Source: Phycisphaerae bacterium (GTDB taxonomy: Bacteria > Planctomycetota > Phycisphaerae > Sedimentisphaerales > Anaerohalosphaeraceae). From it: 37,349 nucleotides of DNA. Below, piece by piece: positions 24,217-32,545 of this stretch. Numbering within the stretch: position 1 is the first letter of the stretch; the number at the start of each line of letters is the position of its first letter. The DNA is taken from the NCBI GenBank assembly GCA_012729675.1, contig JAAYCR010000082.1:1-37349 (forward strand), in the 5' to 3' direction. The translations under genes were made by a program, and so were the position numbers. Under the pieces are notes generated by a model. It searched no databases and had not been told where the DNA came from. It saw only the letters and a program-made list of their open reading frames with translations.

Positions 24217-25878
24217 TTACATCGTTTTGTAGCGGGGGCCGCCGGTGGGTTCGGGCGCGGTCCAGCGGATATTGTCGAACGGGCACTTGCGCTGGCAGGT
24301 CTTGCAGTGCAGGCAGTTGGACGGGTTTGCCGCCTTGGGCTGGTCGCCAATTCGCTCATACACCCCGGCCGGGCAGAAAGTTACGCACGGGGCGCCGAAT
24401 TTGCCCACGCATTTTTCCATACAGAGGTTTCCGTCCAGAATGGTCAGGTGGCCGGGCTGTTCCTCGCGGTGTTCGGTGGCCGCGACGGCGGTAAAGGTGT
24501 CTTTGTCAAAGCGCACCGCGGGCCGCAGTCGATAACGGGCGGTGGTCATTGTCTCGTAATCCGGCTCAATCTTATACCGCGGCAGCCAGCCGCCCAGGAC
24601 CGACAGGGGCATGCCCTGCAGCGGGCCGAATTTGGCGACGGTCTGGCGGAAATTCTTGGCCGTTTCGAGTTCTTTGAGCACGCCGGTGCCGTCCAGCAGG
24701 CGAGTATAGACTCCCGCCAAGCCCAGCGGGGCGTCGAGGTTGTCCGCGGCGGCCGTGCCGGCGGCGATGCCCGACTCAATCGCGTTGTGCAGCCCCTTGA
24801 TCTTGAGCATATTGACGAATCCGGCGCTGTCGCCGACGAGCATGACGTTGCCGCGGCCGATGGCGCCGGTTTCCGGGCAGCGCGGCATGGCATAGAGTCC
24901 GCCTTCGGGGATCATCTTGGCCCCGGCCTCCGTCACCGTCCCGCCGTCGATGAACGGCTTGACGAAGGCGTGTTCTTTGAACAGCGTCAGGGCGTCTTGC
25001 GGGTTGAAGTCGCAGTATTTAAAGTCCAGGCCGACGATCATTCCGACGGCGATATGGTTGTCGCCCATCGGGTACATAATGCCGCCGCCGAACATGGCCG
25101 GGCCGATGACCGGCGTCCAGAGCGGCCAGCCCATTGCATGCACCACGCGGCCGGGCGTAAATTTAGCGTATTGTTCATCGCTGACGCGGATCAGCTCTTT
25201 GACGCCGATCGAGTAGAGCTGATTGCCCTGCCGAACCAGGCCGGCCTTTTGGATGAATTTTTCGCTCAGGAGGCCGTCGCAGCCCTCGGCCAGGATCACT
25301 GCGTCGGCGGTGATGGTCTCGCCCGCCTGATAATTGTGTTCCTTGTGGCCTTCTTTGTTCAGGCCCTGATCGACCAGTTTGACGCCGACAGCGCGATGGG
25401 CGGCGCTGTCCCAGAGGATATCCTCGGCGGCAAAGCCGTGCAGGACTTCCACGCCCGCGGCGGCCGCCAGTTTGCACAGCCAGGCCGTCAGCTTGCTGAC
25501 TGAGCAGATGTAGTCGTTTTCGTGAATCATCTGTCCGAAGGCCAGCTTCATCTTGCCGGCCAGCTTCAGCATCGGGAGGATTTTGAACGCCCGTTTCTGT
25601 CCGCAGAAGAACATCACATCGTCTTTATCGACTGTCGCGGTCAGGACGGCCTTGGCGTCGTCGCTGTCGCGCCAGGCGGGGTCTATCGGATCGAGCAGTT
25701 TGGCCAGCGCCTTGGCCTCAAGCACCGCCCCGGACAGATTGTGATTGCCCGGCCCGGCGGCCTTGTCGATGACGCACACCTCGGCGTCGGGGTTGAGCCG
25801 TTTGGCCGTCATGGCCGCTGCCAGTCCCGCCGGCCCCGCTCCCACCACTAAAACCGATACCTTCGTATAGTCCTGCAT
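24217..25878 (-). CDS. Electron-transfer flavoprotein:quinone oxidoreductase
   Basis: 553 aa. A membrane-associated flavoprotein that takes electrons from ETF and reduces the quinone pool. The N-terminal FAD-binding Rossmann motif is 'VVGAGPAGLAAAMTAKR' (~11-27), followed by 'NHNLSGAVLE'. The central part covers the FAD and quinone regions of the FixC/ETF-QO family. The C-terminal ferredoxin-like region has Cys at ~502 (in CPAGVYE) and ~522, 525, 528 and 532 (CLHCKTCQRKC), for one [4Fe-4S] cluster. The tail 'GGPRYKTM' matches the family's ending. FixC and FixX are thus in one chain, as in mitochondrial ETF-QO. The gene lies 76 bases downstream of the etfBA fusion on the same strand, a clear functional pairing. 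Confidence 0.93.
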   Translation of the reverse strand: MQDYTKVSVLVVGAGPAGLAAAMTAKRLNPDAEVCVIDKAAGPGNHNLSGAVLEAKALAKLLDPIDPAWRDSDDAKAVLTATVDKDDVMFFCGQKRAFKILPMLKLAGKMKLAFGQMIHENDYICSVSKLTAWLCKLAAAAGVEVLHGFAAEDILWDSAAHRAVGVKLVDQGLNKEGHKEHNYQAGETITADAVILAEGCDGLLSEKFIQKAGLVRQGNQLYSIGVKELIRVSDEQYAKFTPGRVVHAMGWPLWTPVIGPAMFGGGIMYPMGDNHIAVGMIVGLDFKYCDFNPQDALTLFKEHAFVKPFIDGGTVTEAGAKMIPEGGLYAMPRCPETGAIGRGNVMLVGDSAGFVNMLKIKGLHNAIESGIAAGTAAADNLDAPLGLAGVYTRLLDGTGVLKELETAKNFRQTVAKFGPLQGMPLSVLGGWLPRYKIEPDYETMTTARYRLRPAVRFDKDTFTAVAATEHREEQPGHLTILDGNLCMEKCVGKFGAPCVTFCPAGVYERIGDQPKAANPSNCLHCKTCQRKCPFDNIRWTAPEPTGGPRYKTM

Positions 25879-25954
25879 CCGCGTATCCTTTTGTTGTTAA
25901 ATGAATGACGCTCTGTTTAGTAAATTCGATATTCGTGCTTCGGATTCTATTCAT

Positions 25955-28042
25955 TTATCCTTTAATTGCAGCCGCCAGTTCGGGCACAATCTTCTCGGCG
26001 TTGCCGATGATATAGTAATCGCACTGTTTGAAGATCGGGGCGTGGGGGTCGGAGTTGATCGCTACAATCGTCTCGGTGTTGGCCACGCCGATCATGTGCT
26101 GGATCGCGCCGGAAATGCCGATGGCGATGTAGAGCTTTGGCCTGACGGCGGTGCCGGTCTGGCCGACCTGGTGAATCCGCTCGGCAAACCCCTGTTCGAC
26201 GGCGGTGCGCGTGGCGCCCTTTTCAACGCTGACCCTAAAACGGTCTCGCACCGAGCTGCACAAGCTGTTGAGCAGCCGGTCATAACCGTCGCGGTTTTGC
26301 ATCCCCTTGCCGCCGCTGATGATGACCTCGCTGTCAAACGCGACGCTGCCGTATCCGCGCTCGGTTTGCAGGATGTTCAGGCTCAGATCGGCTTGGGTAA
26401 TCACAACGGGATGCTCAATGACCTGTCCCTTGCGGCTTGGGTCGGCGGGCAGACGTTTCATCACGCCCGGCCGGGCCGTGGCCATCTGGCAGGTGGAGTC
26501 TTTGGTGCAGATGGTCGCCATCACATTGCCGCCCAGCGCCGGGCGGGTCTGCATCAGAACGGCGACCTGTCCCTTGCGGCTGCTGTCGCGGATGTCCAGC
26601 CCGGTGCAGTCGGCGGTCAGGCCGCAGCCGACGCGGTAGGACACCCTCGGGGCCAGCACGCGCCCCTGCGGCGTGGCGCCGTAGAGGACAATCTGCGGCT
26701 TGTATTTTTGGAACACATCGGACACCGCCTTGCAATAGCTTTGCGGGTCGAACTGCTCCAGCAGCGGGTCTTCGATGACATACACCGCATCAGCGCCGGC
26801 GGCGATCAGCTCGGCGGCGTGGGACTTGACGTTGTGCCCGACCAGTACCACGCCGACGTTGACCTCCAGCGAATCGGCCAGCTCGCGGGCCTTGCCGGTC
26901 AGCTCAAACGTCGCCGCATTGATCGTGCCTTCATCATGCTCGGCCATCACCCACACATCGCCGGTGTACGTCGGCTCGGTGTGTTTGCAGCCTTCAAGCA
27001 TATCGTCCAGCGCCTTTTTATGAAACGACACACCCTCGGCGGAAAGAATCTGTTCTTTGACCGCATCGGTGATTTGTGATACGTCGGTAATCTTCAGTTC
27101 GTTGAGCCGCTCGGCCAGCACCCGGAAGTCTTCGCATTCTTTTTCCGTGCCCTCATACGACCGGTCAAAGACCGAGACGCGTTTGGCCGGCAGGATATAG
27201 CGCGGTTTGTCATCCGCCGCTGCCGCATCGGACGTGGATTTGCCCAGATTTTCAATGATACAATCGGCCAGTTCTTTGACGGAGTGGACGTGATGGCATT
27301 TGCGGGTCGTCTTGCCCGGCGGGAACACGCGAATGACGCGCGTCTTGGACCCGGCCACGCTCAGCGCCGTCGCTTTGACATCGGCAGCCCCCCATTGCGT
27401 CAGTTGCGTCCGGTTGGCCCGGCGTGTTTTGGCGAATGAGGCAAACAGCGGATAGTCGTATTTGGCGACGGTGATGACCGCGGGGGTCTTGACCGGCTCA
27501 ACGACCTGGCTGCCGCCGGAGATGATCCGCGTGAACTGAAATCGGCCGTTCTTATAGGCCGTGTCGGTGGCGTAGGCCACACACGGCAAGCCCAGTTCCT
27601 CGGCCGCTTGGGCCGGCACCTGTGCCGTGTCGCCATCGACCGACTGCATCCCCGCCACGACATAGTAGTCGTCCGTGCCGTCCAACTGCTCGGCAATCAG
27701 CTTGCGAATCGCATACGCCAGCGGGTTGGCCGTCGCCCAAGTATCCGCCCCGCCCAGCGCCCGGTCGGTCAGCAGAATCGCTTCATCGGCGCAACGGCTC
27801 AGGCTGTAACGCAAGACCTCCGCGGCCATCGGCGGCCCCATCGACAGGCAGATGACCTTGCCGGCCGTATCGCCGGCCAGCGTCTTCATCCGCCAGGCAA
27901 ACGCCAAAGCCTGAGCGTCCAGCTCGTTAATCACGCTCGGCAGCCGGGTGCGGATCAGGTTGCCCGTGTTCGGGTCGAAGGCATTGTCAGTGATCTGCGA
28001 CACATCCGGTACTTGTTTGACCAATACGATATAATGGCTCAT
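25955..28042 (-). CDS. Fused electron-transfer flavoprotein, EtfB-EtfA in one chain
   Basis: 695 aa. Residues ~1-275 are the EtfB (beta) subunit: 'MSHYIVLVKQVPDVSQI', 'NELDAQALAFAWRMK' and 'GMQSVDGDTAQVPAQAAEEL' (the nucleotide-binding region). Residues ~275-360 form a linker, and ~362-695 are EtfA (alpha), with 'DVWVMAEHDEGTINAATFEL' and 'GATPQGRVLAPRVSYRVGCG'. The FAD signature follows, 'GQTGTAVRPKLYIAIGISGA' (~627-646) and then 'AINSDPHAPIF'. ETF normally consists of two separate subunits; here they are one open frame. The usual 'VGD' after the FAD loop reads 'IGN'. Together with ETF-QO it would carry electrons from acyl-CoA or other flavin dehydrogenases to quinone. No dehydrogenase is adjacent. 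Confidence 0.93.
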   Translation of the reverse strand: MSHYIVLVKQVPDVSQITDNAFDPNTGNLIRTRLPSVINELDAQALAFAWRMKTLAGDTAGKVICLSMGPPMAAEVLRYSLSRCADEAILLTDRALGGADTWATANPLAYAIRKLIAEQLDGTDDYYVVAGMQSVDGDTAQVPAQAAEELGLPCVAYATDTAYKNGRFQFTRIISGGSQVVEPVKTPAVITVAKYDYPLFASFAKTRRANRTQLTQWGAADVKATALSVAGSKTRVIRVFPPGKTTRKCHHVHSVKELADCIIENLGKSTSDAAAADDKPRYILPAKRVSVFDRSYEGTEKECEDFRVLAERLNELKITDVSQITDAVKEQILSAEGVSFHKKALDDMLEGCKHTEPTYTGDVWVMAEHDEGTINAATFELTGKARELADSLEVNVGVVLVGHNVKSHAAELIAAGADAVYVIEDPLLEQFDPQSYCKAVSDVFQKYKPQIVLYGATPQGRVLAPRVSYRVGCGLTADCTGLDIRDSSRKGQVAVLMQTRPALGGNVMATICTKDSTCQMATARPGVMKRLPADPSRKGQVIEHPVVITQADLSLNILQTERGYGSVAFDSEVIISGGKGMQNRDGYDRLLNSLCSSVRDRFRVSVEKGATRTAVEQGFAERIHQVGQTGTAVRPKLYIAIGISGAIQHMIGVANTETIVAINSDPHAPIFKQCDYYIIGNAEKIVPELAAAIKG

Positions 28043-28419
28043 AGGCGTTTTGGACTCCTCGAAAGGTTCCGTTTGCGTTTACCCCGTATCGAGTGTTGTA
28101 CTATAGCGTCTCGTTCCGGGTGTGCTATCGAATTTTGCCACTGGCAAATATTGAACAGGCCCCCGCACAAACCCTGCCCACAAAATAACCGCGACACTAT
28201 ATAGCAGAAGTCTCTGTGGGTTTCAACCGGTTTATGGCCATCCGGCAAGATGGAATCACAGTTTAGCATAATTCGGATATGCTTAAGGGAACCCCCCAAT
28301 GCCGACGGCAAATTACAGTATTAATTCTCGTATTAAGACCTCTTTAAATGGTCTGTCAAACGGACAAATTCCTCTCTCAAATGGTTGCATTATCGCCCTC
28401 GGACGGTTATTATTCCCTG
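28043..28419. other. Divergent intergenic region
   Basis: About 380 bases between the divergent etfBA fusion and the gene at 28420. I see no gene. It holds the 15-base palindrome at 28134-28148 and AT-rich boxes such as CTATATAG near 28200, without a promoter pair I would defend. Confidence 0.5.
28134..28148. promoter_or_regulatory. Palindrome, possible operator
   Basis: TTTGCCACTGGCAAA is a perfect 15-base palindrome with a central C, about 90 bases upstream of the etfBA start codon and about 270 before the gene on the other strand. Its size and symmetry suit a dimeric repressor. No regulator gene is nearby. Confidence 0.35.
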
Positions 28420-29751
28420 ATGGAAACGGACGCCTTAAAACGTTACTCGGTATTAGAGGTTGTGTTGCTGGCGATTTTTGCCTTGGGGCTGGCGTTGTCG
28501 CAGGTGGTAGTCAAGGTGCGCAGCCGGATGGTGTTGGATGAGCCGGTGGAACTGCCGTGGGCGGGGATTGCTGCGCCGCTGCCACTGGGAGGCAGCTGGG
28601 AAACGGCCGGTGGTTGGCGATTCGAGAGATCCGATAATGCATTTGTGCTGCTGGCGCGGCTGCGTGCCCCGCGGCGCGAGATGAACGTCCGTTGGCGGTA
28701 TGCGTTGTGCGATGAGCCAACCGATCCGGAAGCGGCGATGCGCCAACGCGCCGAGGCCGCCGGGGGCCAATTCCTGCCGTTGGGGACGATTTCCGGTGCG
28801 GTGGAGATGTACTTTGGCCGCATCGTTGCCCCGACCGAGTCGGGTGAAGATTTCCTGGTGGGCATTGCTCCGCTGGAGTTGGGGCGGCGACTTGAGCTGC
28901 ATATCACCTATCGCGGCGACCCCGATGTTGCTGAAAATGCCTTTCGGGCGATGACGGCCGCTGTTGCCTATGAACATCCCGAACTCCTTGCCGCCGGCGT
29001 CGAACGGATGCGGCGGTTTGTTGACGAATACATCGGGCGTCCGTTGGCCGAAAACGAACAGACCGAAGCGGCGTTTTTGATCAAAGACGCCGCCAACCGG
29101 CCGCTGGGTTATGCCATCCACCGCGTGTTTGCGTTTGAGGATGGCGACAACGGCGGACACCGCCGCGTGACGAGACGTCAGTTCGAGGCCGCCGGCGGCA
29201 TTTATGCGGAATCGGATTTGTGGCTCGATGGCGCCGAAGGGGGGTTTACCTGGACGACGCAGATCTGGCCGCCGCGCTCGTCTCAGCCGCGCCGTGCAGA
29301 GCTTCGGACGGGCGCTGCAGGCCGCATCGCGGTGCAAGCCAATGCCGAGCGCCCGCGGATGCTGCAGCGTACGCCGATGCTGCTGCCGGATATTTTTTTG
29401 TCGGCGTTGGCCGGCGCGATGGCGGCGGCCGAGGATCCAGAAATTGTTATCGATGTGCTGGAGGGCAGCGGGTATGTGGTGCCTGTGCGGCTGAGTCGGA
29501 TCGATCCTGACACAAGCCCGGTTCAGTCCGAGCAGCCGATGATCATCATTCGTGCCGATTATTTGAGCGGCCCCGATACGTTTATCGACTTTGTGTTTGA
29601 CGCTTCGGCACGGCCGGTAGGCCGGCTTGAACAGCAACCGCGCCGCTCGGTTCGTCTGTGGGAGGCGACCTCACCCCAACGTTTGCAGGTACTCTTCCAG
29701 GACCGCTTTGAACCCCACGGCCGCCAGAACACGCGGTCCGATATTTTATGA
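28420..29751 (+). CDS. Membrane-anchored protein of unknown function
   Basis: About 443 aa from the ATG at 28420 (METDALKRYSVLEVV). In-frame ATGs at 28348 and 28381 are possible, and none has a clear ribosome-binding site. One membrane segment (~10-30, VLEVVLLAIFALGLALSQVV) anchors an extracytoplasmic or periplasmic body with no recognised motif. The body has many beta-type stretches and a 'WTTQIWPPRSSQPR' segment in the middle. Twelve bases separate its stop from trxB, so the two are probably cotranscribed, which could point to a redox link. I cannot assign a function. Confidence 0.72.
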   Translation: METDALKRYSVLEVVLLAIFALGLALSQVVVKVRSRMVLDEPVELPWAGIAAPLPLGGSWETAGGWRFERSDNAFVLLARLRAPRREMNVRWRYALCDEPTDPEAAMRQRAEAAGGQFLPLGTISGAVEMYFGRIVAPTESGEDFLVGIAPLELGRRLELHITYRGDPDVAENAFRAMTAAVAYEHPELLAAGVERMRRFVDEYIGRPLAENEQTEAAFLIKDAANRPLGYAIHRVFAFEDGDNGGHRRVTRRQFEAAGGIYAESDLWLDGAEGGFTWTTQIWPPRSSQPRRAELRTGAAGRIAVQANAERPRMLQRTPMLLPDIFLSALAGAMAAAEDPEIVIDVLEGSGYVVPVRLSRIDPDTSPVQSEQPMIIIRADYLSGPDTFIDFVFDASARPVGRLEQQPRRSVRLWEATSPQRLQVLFQDRFEPHGRQNTRSDIL

Positions 29752-29763
29752 AAGGATTGTCCC

Positions 29764-30762
29764 ATGGCTGACAAAGAATATGATTGTATCATCGTTGGTG
29801 CCGGGCCGGCCGGGCTGGGTGCAGGGCTGTATGCCGCGCGCGATCGCGCTAAGACCATCCTGCTGGAAAAGTTTTACCCCGGCGGCCAGATCAACACCAC
29901 CGACCGCATCGAAAACTATCCCGGCTATGCCAAGATCAGCGGGCCGGACTTGACCAATCTAATGCTCGAACAGGTCAAGAGCTTCGACGGCGAGGTCAAA
30001 ACCAGCGCCGAAGTGACGAAGCTGTCCCGTCGCGAGGATGGACGCATCGAAGTGGCCTGTGACGAGGATGTGTATGTCGGGCGTGTGGTCATTCTGACGC
30101 CGGGCAGCTCGTATCGCAACCTCGGCGTGCCGGGCGAAGACGCCTTTCGCCAGGCCGGGGCGGGCGTGAGCTACTGCGGCACGTGCGATGCGCCGTTCTT
30201 TAAGGATAAGGTCGTCGTCTCCGTCGGCGGCGGCAATACCGCCGTTGAAGAAACCCTGCATTTGGCCAAGTACGCCAAAAAAGTGATTATGGTGCATCGG
30301 CGGCAGGAGTATCGCGCGACACAGGTTTTGGTCGAAGAGCTGATGGGAAAGGTCAACGCCGCCGACTCGAATATCGAACTGCGGCTGGACGCGACAGTGA
30401 CGGCCATCGAAGGAAAAGACCGTGTCGAGCAGGCGGTGATTAAAAATGTCAAGACCGACCAGACTGAAACCGTCGCCTGCGACGGTGTGTTCATCTTTGT
30501 CGGAATGGTGCCCAACACCGGCTTTTTGAAGGGCTTTGTCGAACTGACCGAGGCGGGCTTTATCAAGTGCGACACGGCCTACTTGCGGAGCAATGTGCCC
30601 GGCGTATTCGTCGCCGGCGACTGCCGCATCGGCGCGGCGATGCAGTTGGTCACCGCCGTCGCCGACGGCGTCAACGCAGCCATGTGGATGAAGCAGTACC
30701 TCCGCGACCGCACCTGGTGGGACGCCCCGCTGTCCGACAGCCTCTCCCCCGGCCAGTGGTAA
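29764..30762 (+). CDS. trxB: Thioredoxin reductase (NADPH)
   Basis: 332 aa, the usual length. It reduces thioredoxin with NADPH through FAD and a disulfide. The FAD Rossmann motif is 'IIVGAGPAGLGAGLYAARD' (~9-27), and 'GGQINTTDRIENYPG' is also typical. The redox-active site is C-G-T-C at 138-141 (SYCGTCDAPFF; the common form is CATC). The NADPH site is 'GGGNTAVEE' (~155-163) with 'HRRQEYRA' (~178-185), the basic pair expected for NADPH. The C-terminal FAD motif is 'GVFVAGDCR'. The start has AAAGGA upstream. Confidence 0.95.
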   Translation: MADKEYDCIIVGAGPAGLGAGLYAARDRAKTILLEKFYPGGQINTTDRIENYPGYAKISGPDLTNLMLEQVKSFDGEVKTSAEVTKLSRREDGRIEVACDEDVYVGRVVILTPGSSYRNLGVPGEDAFRQAGAGVSYCGTCDAPFFKDKVVVSVGGGNTAVEETLHLAKYAKKVIMVHRRQEYRATQVLVEELMGKVNAADSNIELRLDATVTAIEGKDRVEQAVIKNVKTDQTETVACDGVFIFVGMVPNTGFLKGFVELTEAGFIKCDTAYLRSNVPGVFVAGDCRIGAAMQLVTAVADGVNAAMWMKQYLRDRTWWDAPLSDSLSPGQW

Positions 30763-30781
30763 TGCGATTTGTGTGAATCGC

Positions 30782-30844
30782 AGGGGCGAACCTGCGTGTT
30801 CGCCCGTGTGTTTTAAAGGGGCAGACACGCAGGCCTGCCCCTAC
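30782..30844. repeat. REP-like pair in inverted arrangement
   Basis: Copy A is GGGCGAA (30784-30790) with TTCGCCC (30799-30805), the loop holding CCTGCGTG. Copy B is GGGGCAG (30818-30824) with CTGCCCC (30835-30841), followed by TAC. B has the opposite orientation to A, as in BIME-type REP pairs. The pair lies between trxB and yifB. Confidence 0.6.
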
Positions 30845-30947
30845 GACAGGGCGTGTGGGAAAAACTCTGGCAATCGTTCCGGTGCGGCGGTACAATGTGC
30901 AAACTGTTTTGGAATCGGAGCTTATAGAGCAGATAAGGAGAACCCTG

Positions 30948-32477
30948 ATGCTGGCACGCTTGTATTCGGTAACCCTGGAGGGGATTGACGGGATTTTGTG
31001 CGAGGTGGAGGTGGATGTCTCGCGCGGCGGGTTTGAAAAGCCGGTCATTGTCGGCCTGCCCGACGCGGCGGTCAAGGAAAGCATTGAGCGCGTCCGCAGC
31101 GCGGTCGTCAACTCCGGCTACAGCTTTCCCAACGTTCAGCCGCTGATCAACCTTGCCCCCGCCGACATCAAAAAGGCCGGCCCTGCCTTCGATTTGCCCA
31201 TCGCACTGGGGATTATGGTCTGCGCCGGCGGGCTGGTCAGCGAAAAAATCCGCGATTACGTCATCGCCGGCGAACTGGCGCTGGACGGCCGGGTGCGTCA
31301 GGTCAACGGCGTATTGAGCATGGCGATGACCGCCGCGACCAACGGCTACAAGGGCGTCATCGTGCCGCTGGACAATGCCGCCGAGGCCGCCGTCGTGGCC
31401 GGGCTGGAGGTCATTGCCGTCGGGTCGCTGGCGCAGGCGGCGGGGTTTCTGGCCGAGGCCATCGAGATCGAGCCGACCACGCTGGATATCGAGGCGCTGT
31501 TTGATCAGGCGGCGACCTACACCGTCGATTTTTCGGATGTCAAGGGGCAGGAAAGCGTCAAACGCGCCCTGACCATCGCCGCCGCGGGCGGGCATAACGT
31601 GATGATGATCGGCCCGCCCGGCGCGGGCAAGACGATGCTGGCCCAGCGGATGGCGACCATCCTGCCATCCCTGTCGCTGGCCGAGTCGCTGGAGACGACG
31701 CGGGTGTATTCCTCCGTCGGCCTTCTGGCCAAGGGGCAGGCGCTGGTCGCTACGCGCCCCGTGCGCACGCCGCACCACACCGCCTCCGGCCCGTCGCTGG
31801 TCGGCGGCGGCACGTACCCGCGCCCCGGCGAGTTGAGCCTGGCCCATCACGGCATCCTGTTTCTCGATGAATTCGCCGAGTTTCAGCGGCACATCCTCGA
31901 AATGATTCGCCAGCCGCTGGAGGAAGGGGCCGTCACCATCTCCCGCGCCAAGGGCACGCTGCGGTTTCCGGCCAATTTTATTATGATCGCGGCGATGAAC
32001 CCCTGCCCGTGCGGCTATTACGGCACGCACATCCGCCGCTGCAAGTGCACGCCCGTCCAGATCGAGCGGTATATGGGCAAGGTCTCCGGCCCGCTGCTGG
32101 ATCGCATCGACATCCACGTCGAGGTGCCGCCGGTGGCCTTCCGCCAGCTCCGCAGCAAAACCAACGGCCACGACTCGGCCCTGCTGCGGCAGATGGTGCA
32201 GTCCGCCCGCGCCCGCCAGGCCGCGCGCTTCGGCGACGGCCGCCTGATGACCAACGCCACGATGACGCATAAGGATGTCGAGGCGTTCTGCCGGCTGGAT
32301 GAGACGGGCGAACAGATGCTCAAGCACGCGATGGCCGAGTTCGCCCTCAGCGCCCGCGCCCACGACAAAATCTGCAAAGTCGCCCGCACCATCGCCGACC
32401 TCGAAGATGCCGACCGCGTCCTGCCCAACCACATCGCCGAAGCCGTCAGCTATCGAAGACTGGACAGAAAAATATAA
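30948..32477 (+). CDS. yifB: YifB/ComM family AAA+ ATPase
   Basis: 509 aa. AAGGAG at 30935-30940 fixes the start at the ATG at 30948 (a frame open from 30855 is too long). Residues ~1-165 are the ChlI-like N-terminal domain ('VGLPDAAVKESIERVRSAV' and 'NLAPADIKKAGPAFDLPIAL'). Residues ~190-395 are the Mg-chelatase-type AAA+ core with Walker A GPPGAGKT (~222-229) and Walker B 'ILFLDEF'. A Cys cluster 'NPCPCGYYG...CKC' likely binds zinc. The C-terminal helical domain ends 'AEAVSYRRLDRKI'. ComM promotes branch migration of recombining DNA during natural transformation. Its last 44 bp are repeated at 36107-36150. Confidence 0.95.
   Translation: MLARLYSVTLEGIDGILCEVEVDVSRGGFEKPVIVGLPDAAVKESIERVRSAVVNSGYSFPNVQPLINLAPADIKKAGPAFDLPIALGIMVCAGGLVSEKIRDYVIAGELALDGRVRQVNGVLSMAMTAATNGYKGVIVPLDNAAEAAVVAGLEVIAVGSLAQAAGFLAEAIEIEPTTLDIEALFDQAATYTVDFSDVKGQESVKRALTIAAAGGHNVMMIGPPGAGKTMLAQRMATILPSLSLAESLETTRVYSSVGLLAKGQALVATRPVRTPHHTASGPSLVGGGTYPRPGELSLAHHGILFLDEFAEFQRHILEMIRQPLEEGAVTISRAKGTLRFPANFIMIAAMNPCPCGYYGTHIRRCKCTPVQIERYMGKVSGPLLDRIDIHVEVPPVAFRQLRSKTNGHDSALLRQMVQSARARQAARFGDGRLMTNATMTHKDVEAFCRLDETGEQMLKHAMAEFALSARAHDKICKVARTIADLEDADRVLPNHIAEAVSYRRLDRKI
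32434..32477 (+). repeat. yifB 3'-end direct repeat, copy 1
   Basis: The last 44 bases of yifB including the stop. Copy 2 at 36107-36150 matches at 41 of 44 positions by my count, in the same orientation. The giant gene at 32546 lies between the two. Confidence 0.9.
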
Positions 32478-32545
32478 CAATGCTTATACCGTTCCGAAAC
32501 CAACGGTCAATGCAGCCGCCGGAGCAAACAGAAAGGGAGATTGCC

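Noticed and set aside
24210-27100. Long plus-strand frames opposite the ETF genes
   Set aside because: They are shadows of the GC-rich etf genes, rich in Arg, Gly and His without domain patterns. The minus-strand genes have clear motifs throughout.
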